A DNA stretch of 64,000 nucleotides, from NCBI GenBank assembly GCA_964446585.1, contig CAYUPI010000025.1:16905-80904 (forward strand). The letters run 5' to 3'. This DNA comes from CAYUPI01 sp964446585 (GTDB taxonomy: Bacteria > Verrucomicrobiota > Verrucomicrobiia > Limisphaerales > UBA8199). Below, piece after piece: positions 26,042 through 33,766 of this stretch. Position numbers and translations under genes: made by a program. Every line of letters starts with the position of its first letter. Positions within the stretch are counted from its first letter, which is position 1. The notes under the pieces are model-generated. The model was not told the DNA's origin, ran no database searches, and saw only the letters and a program-made list of their open reading frames with translations.

Positions 26042-26526
26042 AAAGGACACCTCCCGGAAATCGCCGCAGTTTCGAAGGGGATTGGGACAGGATTTTGTAC
26101 CTGTACGATAAACTGCTACACTGGTTGTACGGCATGCACAATCGCCGCAGGGCTGTGAAGTTCTCCGCGCCGCTCAAGTCCCTCCTCGCTGCGCGCGTCG
26201 GTCACACCGCAATTAAGGGAGAAGAGTGCTGGTCGCTGGTGTGTGAGGCTGAGGGTGACCTGCCAAGCGCAATCAAGTACCGGCGGAGCGAAATTCGGCT
26301 TATTAAGCGGCTACGCAAATTAATGCGCCACCCTCCCGAGTACGGACCCGATGATTTGGCAGACCGTTACGATTTGCTGGCGATCCTCTACCACGATGCA
26401 GGAAGACTCGACAGCGCCATCGCAGCCCTTAAGGAGTCAAGGAAAATCTGCTCGCGCGCTCGAATTCGATTCGACGGAGCGAAGTTGATGAAGGACTACC
26501 TTCGCGAGAAGGGGCGCCTGGCTTAG
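26038..26526 (+). CDS. TPR-like probable immunity protein of the Rhs toxin
   Basis: This 162-residue alpha-helical protein starts at ATG 26038, overlapping the Rhs stop by 4 nt (ATGA), so the two are translated together. It begins MKRTPPGNRRSFEGDWDR, contains GEECWSLVCEAEGDLPSA and a TPR-like helix pair LLAILYHDAGRLDSAIAAL, and has no signal peptide or membrane helix. Coupling to the toxin tail makes it the natural immunity candidate: it would bind the released tail in the cytoplasm. The family assignment is inference from position and size. Confidence 0.65.
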   Translation: MKRTPPGNRRSFEGDWDRILYLYDKLLHWLYGMHNRRRAVKFSAPLKSLLAARVGHTAIKGEECWSLVCEAEGDLPSAIKYRRSEIRLIKRLRKLMRHPPEYGPDDLADRYDLLAILYHDAGRLDSAIAALKESRKICSRARIRFDGAKLMKDYLREKGRLA

Positions 26527-26654
26527 ATAGGGGTCGGCGCTTAGGCGCGTGTCACGCAGAGCGAGAGAGCAAGAGAGCGGGACGCGAAGGGAAACCATCT
26601 AAACCATGATCATTATTACTTCCCCAAGCGCTTCTGGTGAGGGCAGTTTGACTT

Positions 26655-27221
26655 ATGGAAGAAAAAAGCATTGTCGTGTTGGCAAAGAAAAAAAGGCCCA
26701 GCGCCATAAGGAGGGTGCTCGTGCGGGGCGCTGATCCGAACGAGACCGATGGGGCGAGCAGGGCGGCCCTGCACTGGGCCGCTCAAGAAGGCCTTACTGA
26801 GATCGTCAGGTGCTTGCTCGAATTCGGAGGCAACCCTAACAGTATCGACAAGCTAGGTTTTACCCCATTGGCTGTCGCTGCAGGCGAGAACCGTCCTACG
26901 ATCATCCGGTGCCTGCTGCGTGCTGGCGCCAATCCAAATCATAGAATTCCTGGCGATCAGAATGGTACGGCCCTTCACTTGGCGTGCTCTTGGGGAAATA
27001 CGGGAGCTGTCAGGGCGCTCCTTGAGTGTTCTAATACCAACGTGGATGCGCGCGACGCCGATGGCAAAACACCCCTCTCGTACGCTATTGAAAGCAGAAA
27101 CGCGAAGCTAATAAAATATCTCAAAAGACACAAAGCGATCAAGAAAGGATTTCCGGGCAGCAAAAATAAATCTGGACAAGGCATGCTCGGCAAGCACCAG
27201 CGAAAATCTCGCATTGTGTGA
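26655..27221 (+). CDS. ankyrin-repeat protein, possible second immunity protein
   Basis: This is a 188-residue soluble protein with about four ankyrin repeats (ALHWAAQEGLTEIVRCLLEFGGNPN; GFTPLAVAAGENRPTIIRCLLRAGANPN; TALHLACSWGNTGAVRALLE; TPLSYAIESRNAKLIKYLKRH, each given here only in part). Single-domain ankyrin proteins are common next to polymorphic toxins as immunity proteins. The last 25 residues are basic and unlike ankyrin, and they overlap an alternative frame that may be a displaced toxin tail. The start is ATG 26655; the gap to the previous gene is 128 nt. Confidence 0.75.
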   Translation: MEEKSIVVLAKKKRPSAIRRVLVRGADPNETDGASRAALHWAAQEGLTEIVRCLLEFGGNPNSIDKLGFTPLAVAAGENRPTIIRCLLRAGANPNHRIPGDQNGTALHLACSWGNTGAVRALLECSNTNVDARDADGKTPLSYAIESRNAKLIKYLKRHKAIKKGFPGSKNKSGQGMLGKHQRKSRIV

Positions 27222-27354
27222 CATTCGTGGTCAAGCGTGCCATCCAATAGAGGGTTCGGCGGAACTGTCGGCGACACAGAAGGAAGTCATAGAGGCGAAC
27301 AAGTCGGCCATCAGAAAAGCCATTGGCCGGATACAACGTTGGTTTAGGTGTTGA
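27112..27354 (+). pseudogene. possible displaced toxin C-terminal fragment
   Basis: Frame +1 relative to the ankyrin gene is open from 27112 and ends at TGA 27352-27354. Its last third reads like real protein: CDIRGQACHPIEGSAEL, then QKEVIEANKSAIRKAIGR, then IQRWFRC. No start codon with a ribosome site is seen. In Rhs/CdiA loci, broken toxin tails followed by their old immunity genes are common, and here a DUF7710-like gene follows 8 nt later. The family is unrecognised; this is an inferred relic. Confidence 0.35.
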
Positions 27355-27362
27355 GAACACGA

Positions 27363-27657
27363 ATGAATAGAGACCGTCCGGACTTTGTTTGGGTTTTCAC
27401 TGGTGCCGGATCTAGATTCCCCAGCGGTATGTTTTTTGAAAAGGAAGAGGCTGCGGCATGTCTCCAAGCACCTATTAAGCGGCATGCTAACAAGATGTCC
27501 TGTGAGCGTTGGGCTCTACGACCGGGCCTTGAAAGTGAACTATTTCGTTCCCAAACGGGAAGACCAAAGGAGCCCGGAACTCATTGGGCGATTCACCTGT
27601 GCAAGCCTTGAACACTATCATTATGAAAACGGCCTCGTCTGCGGGGTCAGGCCGTAG
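27363..27657 (+). pseudogene. frameshifted DUF7710-like small protein gene
   Basis: Two frames together spell a known small-protein pattern. Frame 1 gives FVWVFTGAGSRFPSGMFFEKEEAAA; after about 27460 the next frame gives SKHLLSGMLTRC, VGLYDRALKVNYFVPKR and IGRFTCASLEHYHYENG. A loss of about 2 nt near 27459-27462, where an expected Trp codon is missing, would explain the switch. The tail beyond ENG is replaced by RAYT-derived copy C. DUF7710-type proteins occur in toxin/immunity islands; that role is inferred. Confidence 0.6.
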
Positions 27658-27837
27658 AAAACTCCGCAGCTTCGGCTTGAGGCTCGTCTGATTCATCTGA
27701 TTCTGGGCCGCATGCCGCGCAAACTTCGGCTCGAGTGTCAGGGTGCCATGCATCACATCGTGAGCCGACGGGACCAGCGTCACGACGTTTTTCTGGGCGA
27801 AGTGGACAAATGGCCCTAATGGCTGACCCCGCAGACG
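27636..27837 (+). mobile_element. RAYT-derived MITE-like element, copy C
   Basis: This 202-nt element is bounded by exact 15-nt inverted repeats, CGTCTGCGGGGTCAG (27636-27650) and CTGACCCCGCAGACG (27823-27837). Inside it encodes only the transposase start (MPRKLRLECQGAMHHIVSR). It is homologous to copies A and B. It has inserted at the 3' end of the DUF7710-like gene. It cannot move by itself and would need a transposase in trans. Confidence 0.75.
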
Positions 27838-27971
27838 TTTGGACTCCTATCCCGTGAATCCTGTTAATCCTGTCGAAGAATAAGGGATAAGGAAGAAGGA
27901 AGAATTGACAACGGGTTTTGACGGGGCGCGTGCGATTTGCTAAACGCTTCTCTGGATCGCAATTGGTTGGC

Positions 27972-28190
27972 TTAGCGAAAATCGTCCACACGCAAGCCGC
28001 TCCCTTCGACGATGCTTTTGAGCGTGCCTATAGGAATGGGCTTATTACCGTGCATCGCCACAATTACTTGCCGGCCGCTGACATGGCGCCATTTCTGGTG
28101 GCTGCCCTTTTGGCTGACCATCACGAAACCGTGCCGGCGAAGGACTCGAACAACTTCCTTGGCGCTGCAGACTGGAAATCGTTCGCTCAA
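27972..28190 (-). CDS. hicA: HicA-type mRNA interferase toxin
   Basis: This 72-residue toxin has the dsRBD-like fold: SAKEVVRVLRRHGFVMVSQKGSHQKW with the catalytic His in GSH, then VIVAMHGNKPIPIGTLKSIV. HicA cleaves mRNAs and is neutralised by HicB. It overlaps hicB by 4 nt, and hicB comes first, which is the reverse of the commoner hicAB order. Length and motifs are complete, so it is probably functional. Confidence 0.92.
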   Translation of the reverse strand: MSERFPVCSAKEVVRVLRRHGFVMVSQKGSHQKWRHVSGRQVIVAMHGNKPIPIGTLKSIVEGSGLRVDDFR

Positions 28191-28390
28191 GGGAGCGCGA
28201 TTTCCAGCACCTTCGCGCCGGCAGGAACTGAAACCGGCGATGGCTCAAACCAAAGTTCCAGAGCTTCCTTCGCGTTGCGAACAGCTTCCTCCTCGGTGTC
28301 CCCCGCGGACGCGCAACCGGGCAGTTCCGGGAAGAACGCCGCCCAGCGTCTGGTTTCCGGATCATGCTCGACGACCAGCCGAAGTTTCAT
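28187..28390 (-). CDS. hicB: HicB-type antitoxin (short form)
   Basis: This 67-residue antitoxin has the partial RNase-H-like HicB fold: MKLRLVVEHDPETRRWAAFF, then PELPGCASAGDTEEEAVRNA. It lacks a C-terminal DNA-binding domain, so autorepression may be weak or indirect. The frame is open 57 codons upstream, but homology starts at ATG 28390. A TTGCCG-17-TATAGT promoter on this strand would start transcription at about 28391, making a leaderless message. Confidence 0.92.
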   Translation of the reverse strand: MKLRLVVEHDPETRRWAAFFPELPGCASAGDTEEEAVRNAKEALELWFEPSPVSVPAGAKVLEIALP

Positions 28391-28397
28391 CCCCCAA

Positions 28398-28426
28398 ACT
28401 ATAGTCGCCCTCCGGCCTCCCGGCAA
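28398..28426 (-). promoter_or_regulatory. sigma-70-like promoter of hicBA
   Basis: On the minus strand, TTGCCG (28426-28421), a 17-nt spacer and TATAGT (28403-28398) form a good promoter. The expected start point, 7 nt beyond the -10 box, falls at the hicB ATG, so translation may be leaderless. Confidence 0.4.
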
Positions 28427-28728
28427 TCCGCAACCACGAGCGAATCTGGCTTGCGCACAGATAGTTCTTTGGAAGCCCAGCCCAAAGGTTCCGCGCGCAG
28501 GTCGTGGTGACCACGCACGTTTGGCTTCCTCAAGAGGGTGGCAGGCCGTCTCAACTCTCAACTACTCGGCCCGCCATAGTCCCGCCCTGCGGGACGACGG
28601 CGGCTCCCTTCTACTTCATCCTTTATCCCTTTCTGCCTCCTGACGCCCTGACGGCTCAGGACCCCCAAGCGACTCTGTGGGGCATGCTCACCGCATGTTC
28701 ACAAAGACTTCGGCAAAAAGCGCTAACG
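28427..28728. other. intergenic region, no supported gene
   Basis: Open frames here are not protein-like. Only scattered short palindromes such as CCCGCCCTGCGGGAC (28580-28594) are seen. Confidence 0.45.
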
Positions 28729-29785
28729 CCGGAAAGGGGTCAGTCAAACATATTGACAGCTCCTTGAGCCGGTGATGTCATTTCCCAATGGCTCGGAAGA
28801 TGCGGGTGCAATATCCAGGGGCAATTTACCACGTCATGAATCGCGGTGATCGGCGCGAATCAATTTTTGAGGATGACAAGGATCGACAGCGTTTTCTTAC
28901 CACTCTCGGGGAAGCTTGCGGCAAAACCGAGTGGCAAATACATGCCTTCTGTTTGATGTCGAATCATTTTCATTTTGTGGTCGAGACACCACAACCAAAT
29001 CTGGTCGATGGTATGAAATGGTTTCTGGGCACCTACACCTCGCGCTTTAACCGGCGGCACAAACTTTTCGGCCATTTATTCAGCGGCCGCTACAAAGCTC
29101 TCATTGTGGATGGTAGTGGCGATGGTTATCTCAAGACCGTTTGCGACTACGTCCATTTGAACCCCGTGCGGTCTAAACTTTTGACGCCGGAGCAGCCGCT
29201 CGAGGCTTACGCCTGGAGCAGTTATCCGTTCTATGTGGGCGAACCAGGAAAACGGTTTGGTTGGCTACGAGTGGATCGGTTACTGGGAGAATGGGGCATA
29301 GCGCAAGATAGCGCTGCGGGCTGCCAGCATTTTGCGGCGTGTATGGAAGCGCGGCGGCAGGGCGAGCTGGAAGAGGAGTTCAAGCCGGTGCGTCGAGGCT
29401 GGTGCCTCGGGAGCGAGGAATTTCGCAAAGAATTATTAGCGCAAGTGGACCAAAAGCGCGGCCGATGGCACTACGGACCGGAGTTACAGGAATCCGCCGA
29501 GGCCAAAGCAGAAAGACTTATCGCCGAGGAGCTCCAGTCTCGTCGGTGGACCGAACACAAGTTACAGGCCACGCGCAAAGGCGAGCCCATGAAGGTGGAG
29601 TTGGCGCTGAGACTGCGAGCGGAAACGACAATGAGCCTTGAGTGGATCGCCAAACGCCTTAGGGCCGGAACTCGCGGTCATTTAGCGCACTTGCTGTATG
29701 TCCATGACCAGATCGGCAACGGGGGCAGTAACGCTACAGCTAAAGTTCAACAATCATTCAATATGTTTGACTGACCCCTTTCCGG
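28729..29785 (+). mobile_element. RAYT element bounded by 28-bp perfect terminal inverted repeats
   Basis: Positions 28729-28756 and 29758-29785 are exact reverse complements over 28 nt (outer end CCGGAAAGGGGTCAG). They enclose a complete RAYT transposase gene, whose stop codon lies inside the right repeat. The element is 1057 bp. No target-site duplication is visible. Typical RAYT genes are single-copy and flanked by REP hairpins, so long perfect terminal repeats are unusual. Confidence 0.8.
28788..29774 (+). CDS. REP-associated tyrosine transposase (RAYT, Y1_Tnp family)
   Basis: This is a 328-residue HUH single-strand transposase. N-terminal MARKMRVQYPGAIYHVMNRG and FEDDKDRQRFL are typical. 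The HUH metal site is in LMSNHFHFVVE (about residues 60-70), and the catalytic Tyr is in VCDYVHLNPVRSKLL (about 123). The C-terminal third, from about 230, is a helical DNA-binding-like region. It probably acts on the repeats that bound it and could mobilise copies A-C in trans. All motifs are intact. Confidence 0.92.
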   Translation: MARKMRVQYPGAIYHVMNRGDRRESIFEDDKDRQRFLTTLGEACGKTEWQIHAFCLMSNHFHFVVETPQPNLVDGMKWFLGTYTSRFNRRHKLFGHLFSGRYKALIVDGSGDGYLKTVCDYVHLNPVRSKLLTPEQPLEAYAWSSYPFYVGEPGKRFGWLRVDRLLGEWGIAQDSAAGCQHFAACMEARRQGELEEEFKPVRRGWCLGSEEFRKELLAQVDQKRGRWHYGPELQESAEAKAERLIAEELQSRRWTEHKLQATRKGEPMKVELALRLRAETTMSLEWIAKRLRAGTRGHLAHLLYVHDQIGNGGSNATAKVQQSFNMFD

Positions 29786-30008
29786 TTGAATTTATCACTG
29801 ATGGGCCAAATGGAAAGGGCTTCCGACGTCTCTCGGGATGCTCATTGGCGGTCACATTCGACGGCCGAATTTCTTATCACCTCGGTAGTCTGTTCCAGAG
29901 CGTCACATTTCCGCTTGCAGGCGGCGAGAAAGAAATTAGGCTCGGAGCGCAGCAAGAAAAAATCGATCACACCGGGCGGGTGCGATCCTCGATCCTGAAA
30001 AGAAGTGT

Positions 30009-30617
30009 ATGGCGAAAATAGATCCTCGAGTCGATGCTTGCATTGCGCAGGCGCCTGAATTTGCGAAACCGATCCTGACCCATATCCGAAAACTGGTCCA
30101 TCAGGGTTGTCCGGAAGTTGAGGAAACGATTAAGTGGCGATTCCCGACGTTTATGTACAAGGGGATGTTTTGCGGCATGGGGGCATTCAAGGGCCACTGC
30201 ACGTTTGGGTTTTGGAAACATGAATTGCTCTTTGGAACGGACGGCGGCGAGGCCAAGGATGGCGGCATGGGACAGTTTGGCCGGTTCACGAGCCTCTCGG
30301 ACCTGCCGAAAGATTCCGTCCTGATCGGTTACATCAAACGTGCGGCGCGATTGAATGATGAGGGAGTCAAAGCGCCATCGCGGTCCAAGCCCAAAGAACG
30401 GAAACCATTGGTGGTGCCGTCCTTTTTCCGAAGTGCGCTGAAGAAAAACAAGAAAGCGCTGGCCACATTCGAGAATTTCAGCTATAGCCATAAGAAGGAA
30501 TACGTAGAGTGGCTGACTGAGGCCAAGACCGAAGAGACGCGCACACGACGGCTGGCGATGGCGCTGGAATGGTTGGCGCAAGGCAAAGCCAGGAATTGGA
30601 AATACATGAACTGTTAG
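30009..30617 (+). CDS. YdeI/DUF1801 family protein
   Basis: This is a 202-residue cytoplasmic protein. The N-terminal part (about 1-110) is DUF1801-like: VEETIKWRFPTFMYKGMFCGM and FKGHCTFGFWKHELLF. The C-terminal part (about 135-195) is the OmdA/YdeI helix region: PSFFRSALKKNKKALATFENF then SHKKEYVEWLTEAKTEETR. The family is widespread; roles suggested include bacteriocin protection and stress, but the biochemistry is unclear. It is a stand-alone gene, ATG 30009. Confidence 0.85.
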   Translation: MAKIDPRVDACIAQAPEFAKPILTHIRKLVHQGCPEVEETIKWRFPTFMYKGMFCGMGAFKGHCTFGFWKHELLFGTDGGEAKDGGMGQFGRFTSLSDLPKDSVLIGYIKRAARLNDEGVKAPSRSKPKERKPLVVPSFFRSALKKNKKALATFENFSYSHKKEYVEWLTEAKTEETRTRRLAMALEWLAQGKARNWKYMNC

Positions 30618-30634
30618 CCGTTCCCTGATAGCCC

Positions 30635-31075
30635 ATGATAGGCCAAAAGCATTGTCCGTACTGCCTGGCACCGGCGCAACTGGGTTGCGCGCACCTGGCA
30701 CTTGCGGTGGAGGCGCGGGATTTCGTTCGACGTTGCATCGAGAGTTCAGAGGCGCAGCTTCAATGGCAGGCGTTGTGCCAGCGCCGGAAAGGCCAACTGC
30801 AGAGTGCGGGCCAATGGTCGCCGGAACGGGAAGATTTCACCTGGCTCGAAACCGCATTTTGCGATGAGTTCCTCCGACGTCTGAATTGGTTCGGAGAGAT
30901 GGATTACGAATGGCGAACCGGGTCCAAGCCCGAGCAAGGCGGCTTCTGGGTATTGTTATGGTCCAAAGACGCGAAGCGGCTATGGTGGGAATTGCGAGAT
31001 GAATTTGAGCGCCAATCCACGGCCCACATACCGCCACCCGTATCTTCTCTGCACGACAATTTCCTGCCGCTTTAG
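30635..31075 (+). CDS. uncharacterised protein with CxxC zinc-knuckle-like start
   Basis: This 146-residue protein begins MIGQKHCPYCLAPAQLGCAHLAL. Two Cys plus a Cys-His pair suggest a small metal-binding knuckle. The rest is helical, with Trp-rich stretches (EMDYEWRTGSKPEQGGFWVLLW). I do not recognise the family. It starts 17 nt after the YdeI-like gene, probably in the same transcript, and abuts the convergent TPR/SH3 gene. Confidence 0.6.
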   Translation: MIGQKHCPYCLAPAQLGCAHLALAVEARDFVRRCIESSEAQLQWQALCQRRKGQLQSAGQWSPEREDFTWLETAFCDEFLRRLNWFGEMDYEWRTGSKPEQGGFWVLLWSKDAKRLWWELRDEFERQSTAHIPPPVSSLHDNFLPL

Positions 31076-31078
31076 TTT

Positions 31079-31831
31079 TTAATCGAGCAGCACCTGGTTA
31101 CGGCGAATCCAGCCGATACGGCGCGGATCGGTTGTTACCTGGAGCCAGTCATCCTTTCGATCCAACACACGCATCTCAGCGCCGTCATGGACTGCAAAAA
31201 CGTTCTGCGAATCATCGAGCGGGCCGCGGCGCACGACGGCGTCAGGAGCGATGACGATTGCGACCAGACTGGAACGCTGATCGTGGAGCGCGGCGCCGAG
31301 GCAGGCGCAGAGGGCGGCCGCCACCACTCCCAAGCTGGCCCATAGCTTTCTGAAGTTGCGTTTCCAGGCTGAGCGCCATTGCGCAGCGGCCAGCAACAGG
31401 AACCAAAGCCAAACCGCGCCTGAGGCCAGCATGGTCCATTCGTTCAAAGTCAGCTTGGCGAGCGACAGGTGCCATCTGTTGGGCGAGAAGGTCGGACCCT
31501 GAGTCTGGTTTCGGGCGAATTGAAGATTCGCGCGGATGTCGGGGTCACGCGGTGCGAGCTGCTCGGCTTGACGATAGGCTGCGAGCGAGCGGCCGATTTG
31601 ACCGGCTTTAAACCATGCATTGCCGAGGTTGAAATAGAGCGCGGGAGAGACCGACCCCGCCTGAATCAATTTCTCGTAAGCAGCGGCGGCCTCGGGGAAT
31701 TTGTTCTCGTAGTAGAGCTTGTTGGCTGATTCGAAGGAAGAGGATGGGGTTTGGGAGTGAAGCGGGAATGGGATGAGGAGTAAGGCCAAACTCCAAAATC
31801 CAAGACCCAAGATTCGGCAGTCAAAGTTCAA
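31079..31831 (-). CDS. TPR plus SH3-like membrane protein (BatE/BatC-like)
   Basis: This is a 250-residue protein: signal-peptide-like start (about 1-27, ending LHSQ), two TPR units (about 30-105; ANKLYYENKFPEAAAAYEKL and PALYFNLGNAWFKAGQIGRS), two membrane helices (about 130-180), and a C-terminal SH3b-like domain (VRRGPLDDSQNVFAVHDG, WLQVTTDPRRIGWI). It is downstream of the BatD gene on the same strand, as expected for the TPR members of Bat operons. The start ATG 31831 and the hydrophobic core (ILGLGFWSLALLL) lie in an iterated repeat of the CCAAAATCC type. Confidence 0.75.
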   Translation of the reverse strand: MNFDCRILGLGFWSLALLLIPFPLHSQTPSSSFESANKLYYENKFPEAAAAYEKLIQAGSVSPALYFNLGNAWFKAGQIGRSLAAYRQAEQLAPRDPDIRANLQFARNQTQGPTFSPNRWHLSLAKLTLNEWTMLASGAVWLWFLLLAAAQWRSAWKRNFRKLWASLGVVAAALCACLGAALHDQRSSLVAIVIAPDAVVRRGPLDDSQNVFAVHDGAEMRVLDRKDDWLQVTTDPRRIGWIRRNQVLLD

Positions 31832-31912
31832 AGTTCAAAGTTCAAAGTCCAAAGTCCAAAGTCCGGAGTCGGAAGGCCGAAATGGCAAATTGAAAATGGA
31901 AAATGGAAAAAA
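31786..31912. repeat. iterated short repeats between batD and the TPR gene
   Basis: The stretch is made of words such as CCAAACTCCAAAATCCAAG, then CAAAGTTCAAAGTTCAAAG, then GAAAATGGAAAATGGAAAA. It includes the first codons and signal peptide of the TPR/SH3 gene (read on the minus strand) and the short gap to batD. The same word types recur at 17308-17451, 57178-57350 and 62170-62290. Confidence 0.7.
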
Positions 31913-31915
31913 TGG

Positions 31916-33766
31916 TCACAGGCTAAGGGATTGCAGTTCTCGGAAGGTGACATCGATTTTGGAACAAAGTGTGGCGAGCTCTCCGCTCGAGCGGGCCTTC
32001 GCATAGCGGGCCAGGTTGCAGGCATGGAAGAGCTCTTGGACCTGCGTCAAAATCGGTTCGGGCACTCTCCGCGGGCGCAGGTGCTCCTCGATCACAGCTT
32101 CAGTAATCGAAGAAGCAGGCAAGTCCAGACGCTCTCCCAATTGTTCCTGCAGGAGGCGGAACAGGCCGGCGAAGAATTCTTCGGATTTGTTCTGCGCGGC
32201 CTGCTGGCGCAGCTCGACCAGGCCGCCCCGAATCAGGTTCGCAACCTGGCGCTGGCGTCGCAGCCGCGGATTGTTCGCGAGAGCCTCGGCGCGTCTGCGC
32301 CAAACCAATGCCGAAATCCAGGCCAGCACCGGCACGCCTTGCAGCGCGACGAACCATGGCTGCTGAATCAGGGGGGGCGAGATTTGAGCCATTGTTCCCA
32401 TCCGGGTTTTGATGGGAACAATGTCCTGGGCCGGGGGTGGAGTCTCCGATTGCGCGGCGCGGTTCGCGGATGCAATTGTGGGCGGAGGCGCGGAGCCGCC
32501 CGGCCGCACGCTCAATTTCACCGCCGGCTGAATCAAATTTTGATACGCTTTCCGTTCCGGATCAAAAAAGCTGAACGAGATGGACGGCAGCTCTTTGATG
32601 TCGGCAGTTTGTGGGATGATGACTTGCTCGAACGTCTTCGAGCCCTGGATGCCGAGTGGGTCACCCGAGGTGTCAACTTTGGTTGTCGGCGGGTAGGTTT
32701 TGAAATCATGCCAGGCCGGTTGCTCGGGGAGCGCGAGAGTGTCAAAGGCACCGCGGCCGGCCAACTGCACGCGAACGGTAATTGGGTCGCCGACAGCGGC
32801 GTTGGTTGGGCCGACACTGGAGCTCATAGTGAAGCTTCCGACAGCGCCGTTGAAATTTGCGGGCGCGTTTACCTTCGGAAGGTCGAGACACTGCACTGAT
32901 TGGGGTTCGGACGCGAGCACGACTTGTTTCTGTTCGCCGCTGCTGAAGAAATCACGGAAACCAAACTGTTCGAAAAATGGGTCAGACCGGCGCCGGCCAG
33001 AGGCGAGCTCCAGGAGCACAGTTGCAGTCACCGGCCCAATGGTCAGAGCCCCGGTCCTGATCGGCTTGAGCGAATAGGAGAGGGGAATGACGGTGTAGAT
33101 CGAGTTGCCGACCTGGCTGCGGCGCTGGTCGCGTTGCACCATCTTGCCCAAAACGCCGCCGTCCGCGGGAAAGGCAGTAAGCTGGAACTGGCTGATGTTC
33201 CGCACGCTGCTGTGGAGGTAGAGTTCGATTTGGATCGGGATCGTCTCGCCAAGATACAGTTCCTTCTTCGGCAGGAGCAATTTCAGGAAGGCCAATTGCG
33301 AACCCGATTCGATGGCTTCAGGGGTTGGAGCGCCGGGCTTGAGAACTCTAAGTTTCACGGGCTGCGTTGTCAGCCGTTCGCCGCCGGCGTCGGCGGTCAT
33401 TGAGGGAATCACGAATTCACCAGGCTGGCGCGGCGTGATGTAGAAGTTGTGGCTGAGGCTGGAGGTGATCTGCTGCTGGACGATGTTGACGTGACTGGAC
33501 TGTCCTATGTAGTCGATTTGCAGACCGGGGATATCCGGCGGAGCGGGCACACTTTGCGGAGTCGCGCCGGAGAACGTCAGAGAGAGCGTGGCTCGTTCGC
33601 CGAGAGTTATGGTGTCGCGATCCAAAGCAGCAGTAAATGTGGCGGCCGGCAAGGACCCGATGCAGCAAAATATCGCAGCAGCGGCAATGCGGAAGAACTG
33701 ATGCTTACTCAGCTTCCGGCCGCACATCGCAAATCTGATCGGCCCTGACATTGTTCGCGTATTCAA
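31916..33766 (-). CDS. BatD-like protein
   Basis: This 616-residue envelope protein has an N-terminal signal segment (FFRIAAAAIFCCIGSLPAA; the start could also be the ATG 13 codons later), then repeated beta-sandwich domains typical of BatD (ITLGERATLSLTFSGA, ITPRQPGEFVIPSM, VGDPITVRVQLAGRGAFDTL, DIKELPSISFSFFDP), a membrane helix near residue 475-495, and a helical cytoplasmic tail. Bat proteins, with MoxR and VWA-domain partners, have been linked to stress or aerotolerance. The usual upstream genes (moxR, batA, batB) are not present here. Confidence 0.85.
   Translation of the reverse strand: MNTRTMSGPIRFAMCGRKLSKHQFFRIAAAAIFCCIGSLPAATFTAALDRDTITLGERATLSLTFSGATPQSVPAPPDIPGLQIDYIGQSSHVNIVQQQITSSLSHNFYITPRQPGEFVIPSMTADAGGERLTTQPVKLRVLKPGAPTPEAIESGSQLAFLKLLLPKKELYLGETIPIQIELYLHSSVRNISQFQLTAFPADGGVLGKMVQRDQRRSQVGNSIYTVIPLSYSLKPIRTGALTIGPVTATVLLELASGRRRSDPFFEQFGFRDFFSSGEQKQVVLASEPQSVQCLDLPKVNAPANFNGAVGSFTMSSSVGPTNAAVGDPITVRVQLAGRGAFDTLALPEQPAWHDFKTYPPTTKVDTSGDPLGIQGSKTFEQVIIPQTADIKELPSISFSFFDPERKAYQNLIQPAVKLSVRPGGSAPPPTIASANRAAQSETPPPAQDIVPIKTRMGTMAQISPPLIQQPWFVALQGVPVLAWISALVWRRRAEALANNPRLRRQRQVANLIRGGLVELRQQAAQNKSEEFFAGLFRLLQEQLGERLDLPASSITEAVIEEHLRPRRVPEPILTQVQELFHACNLARYAKARSSGELATLCSKIDVTFRELQSLSL

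Noticed and set aside
27918..28643. 241-codon plus-strand frame across hicBA
   Set aside because: It is the antisense shadow of two well-matched minus-strand genes.
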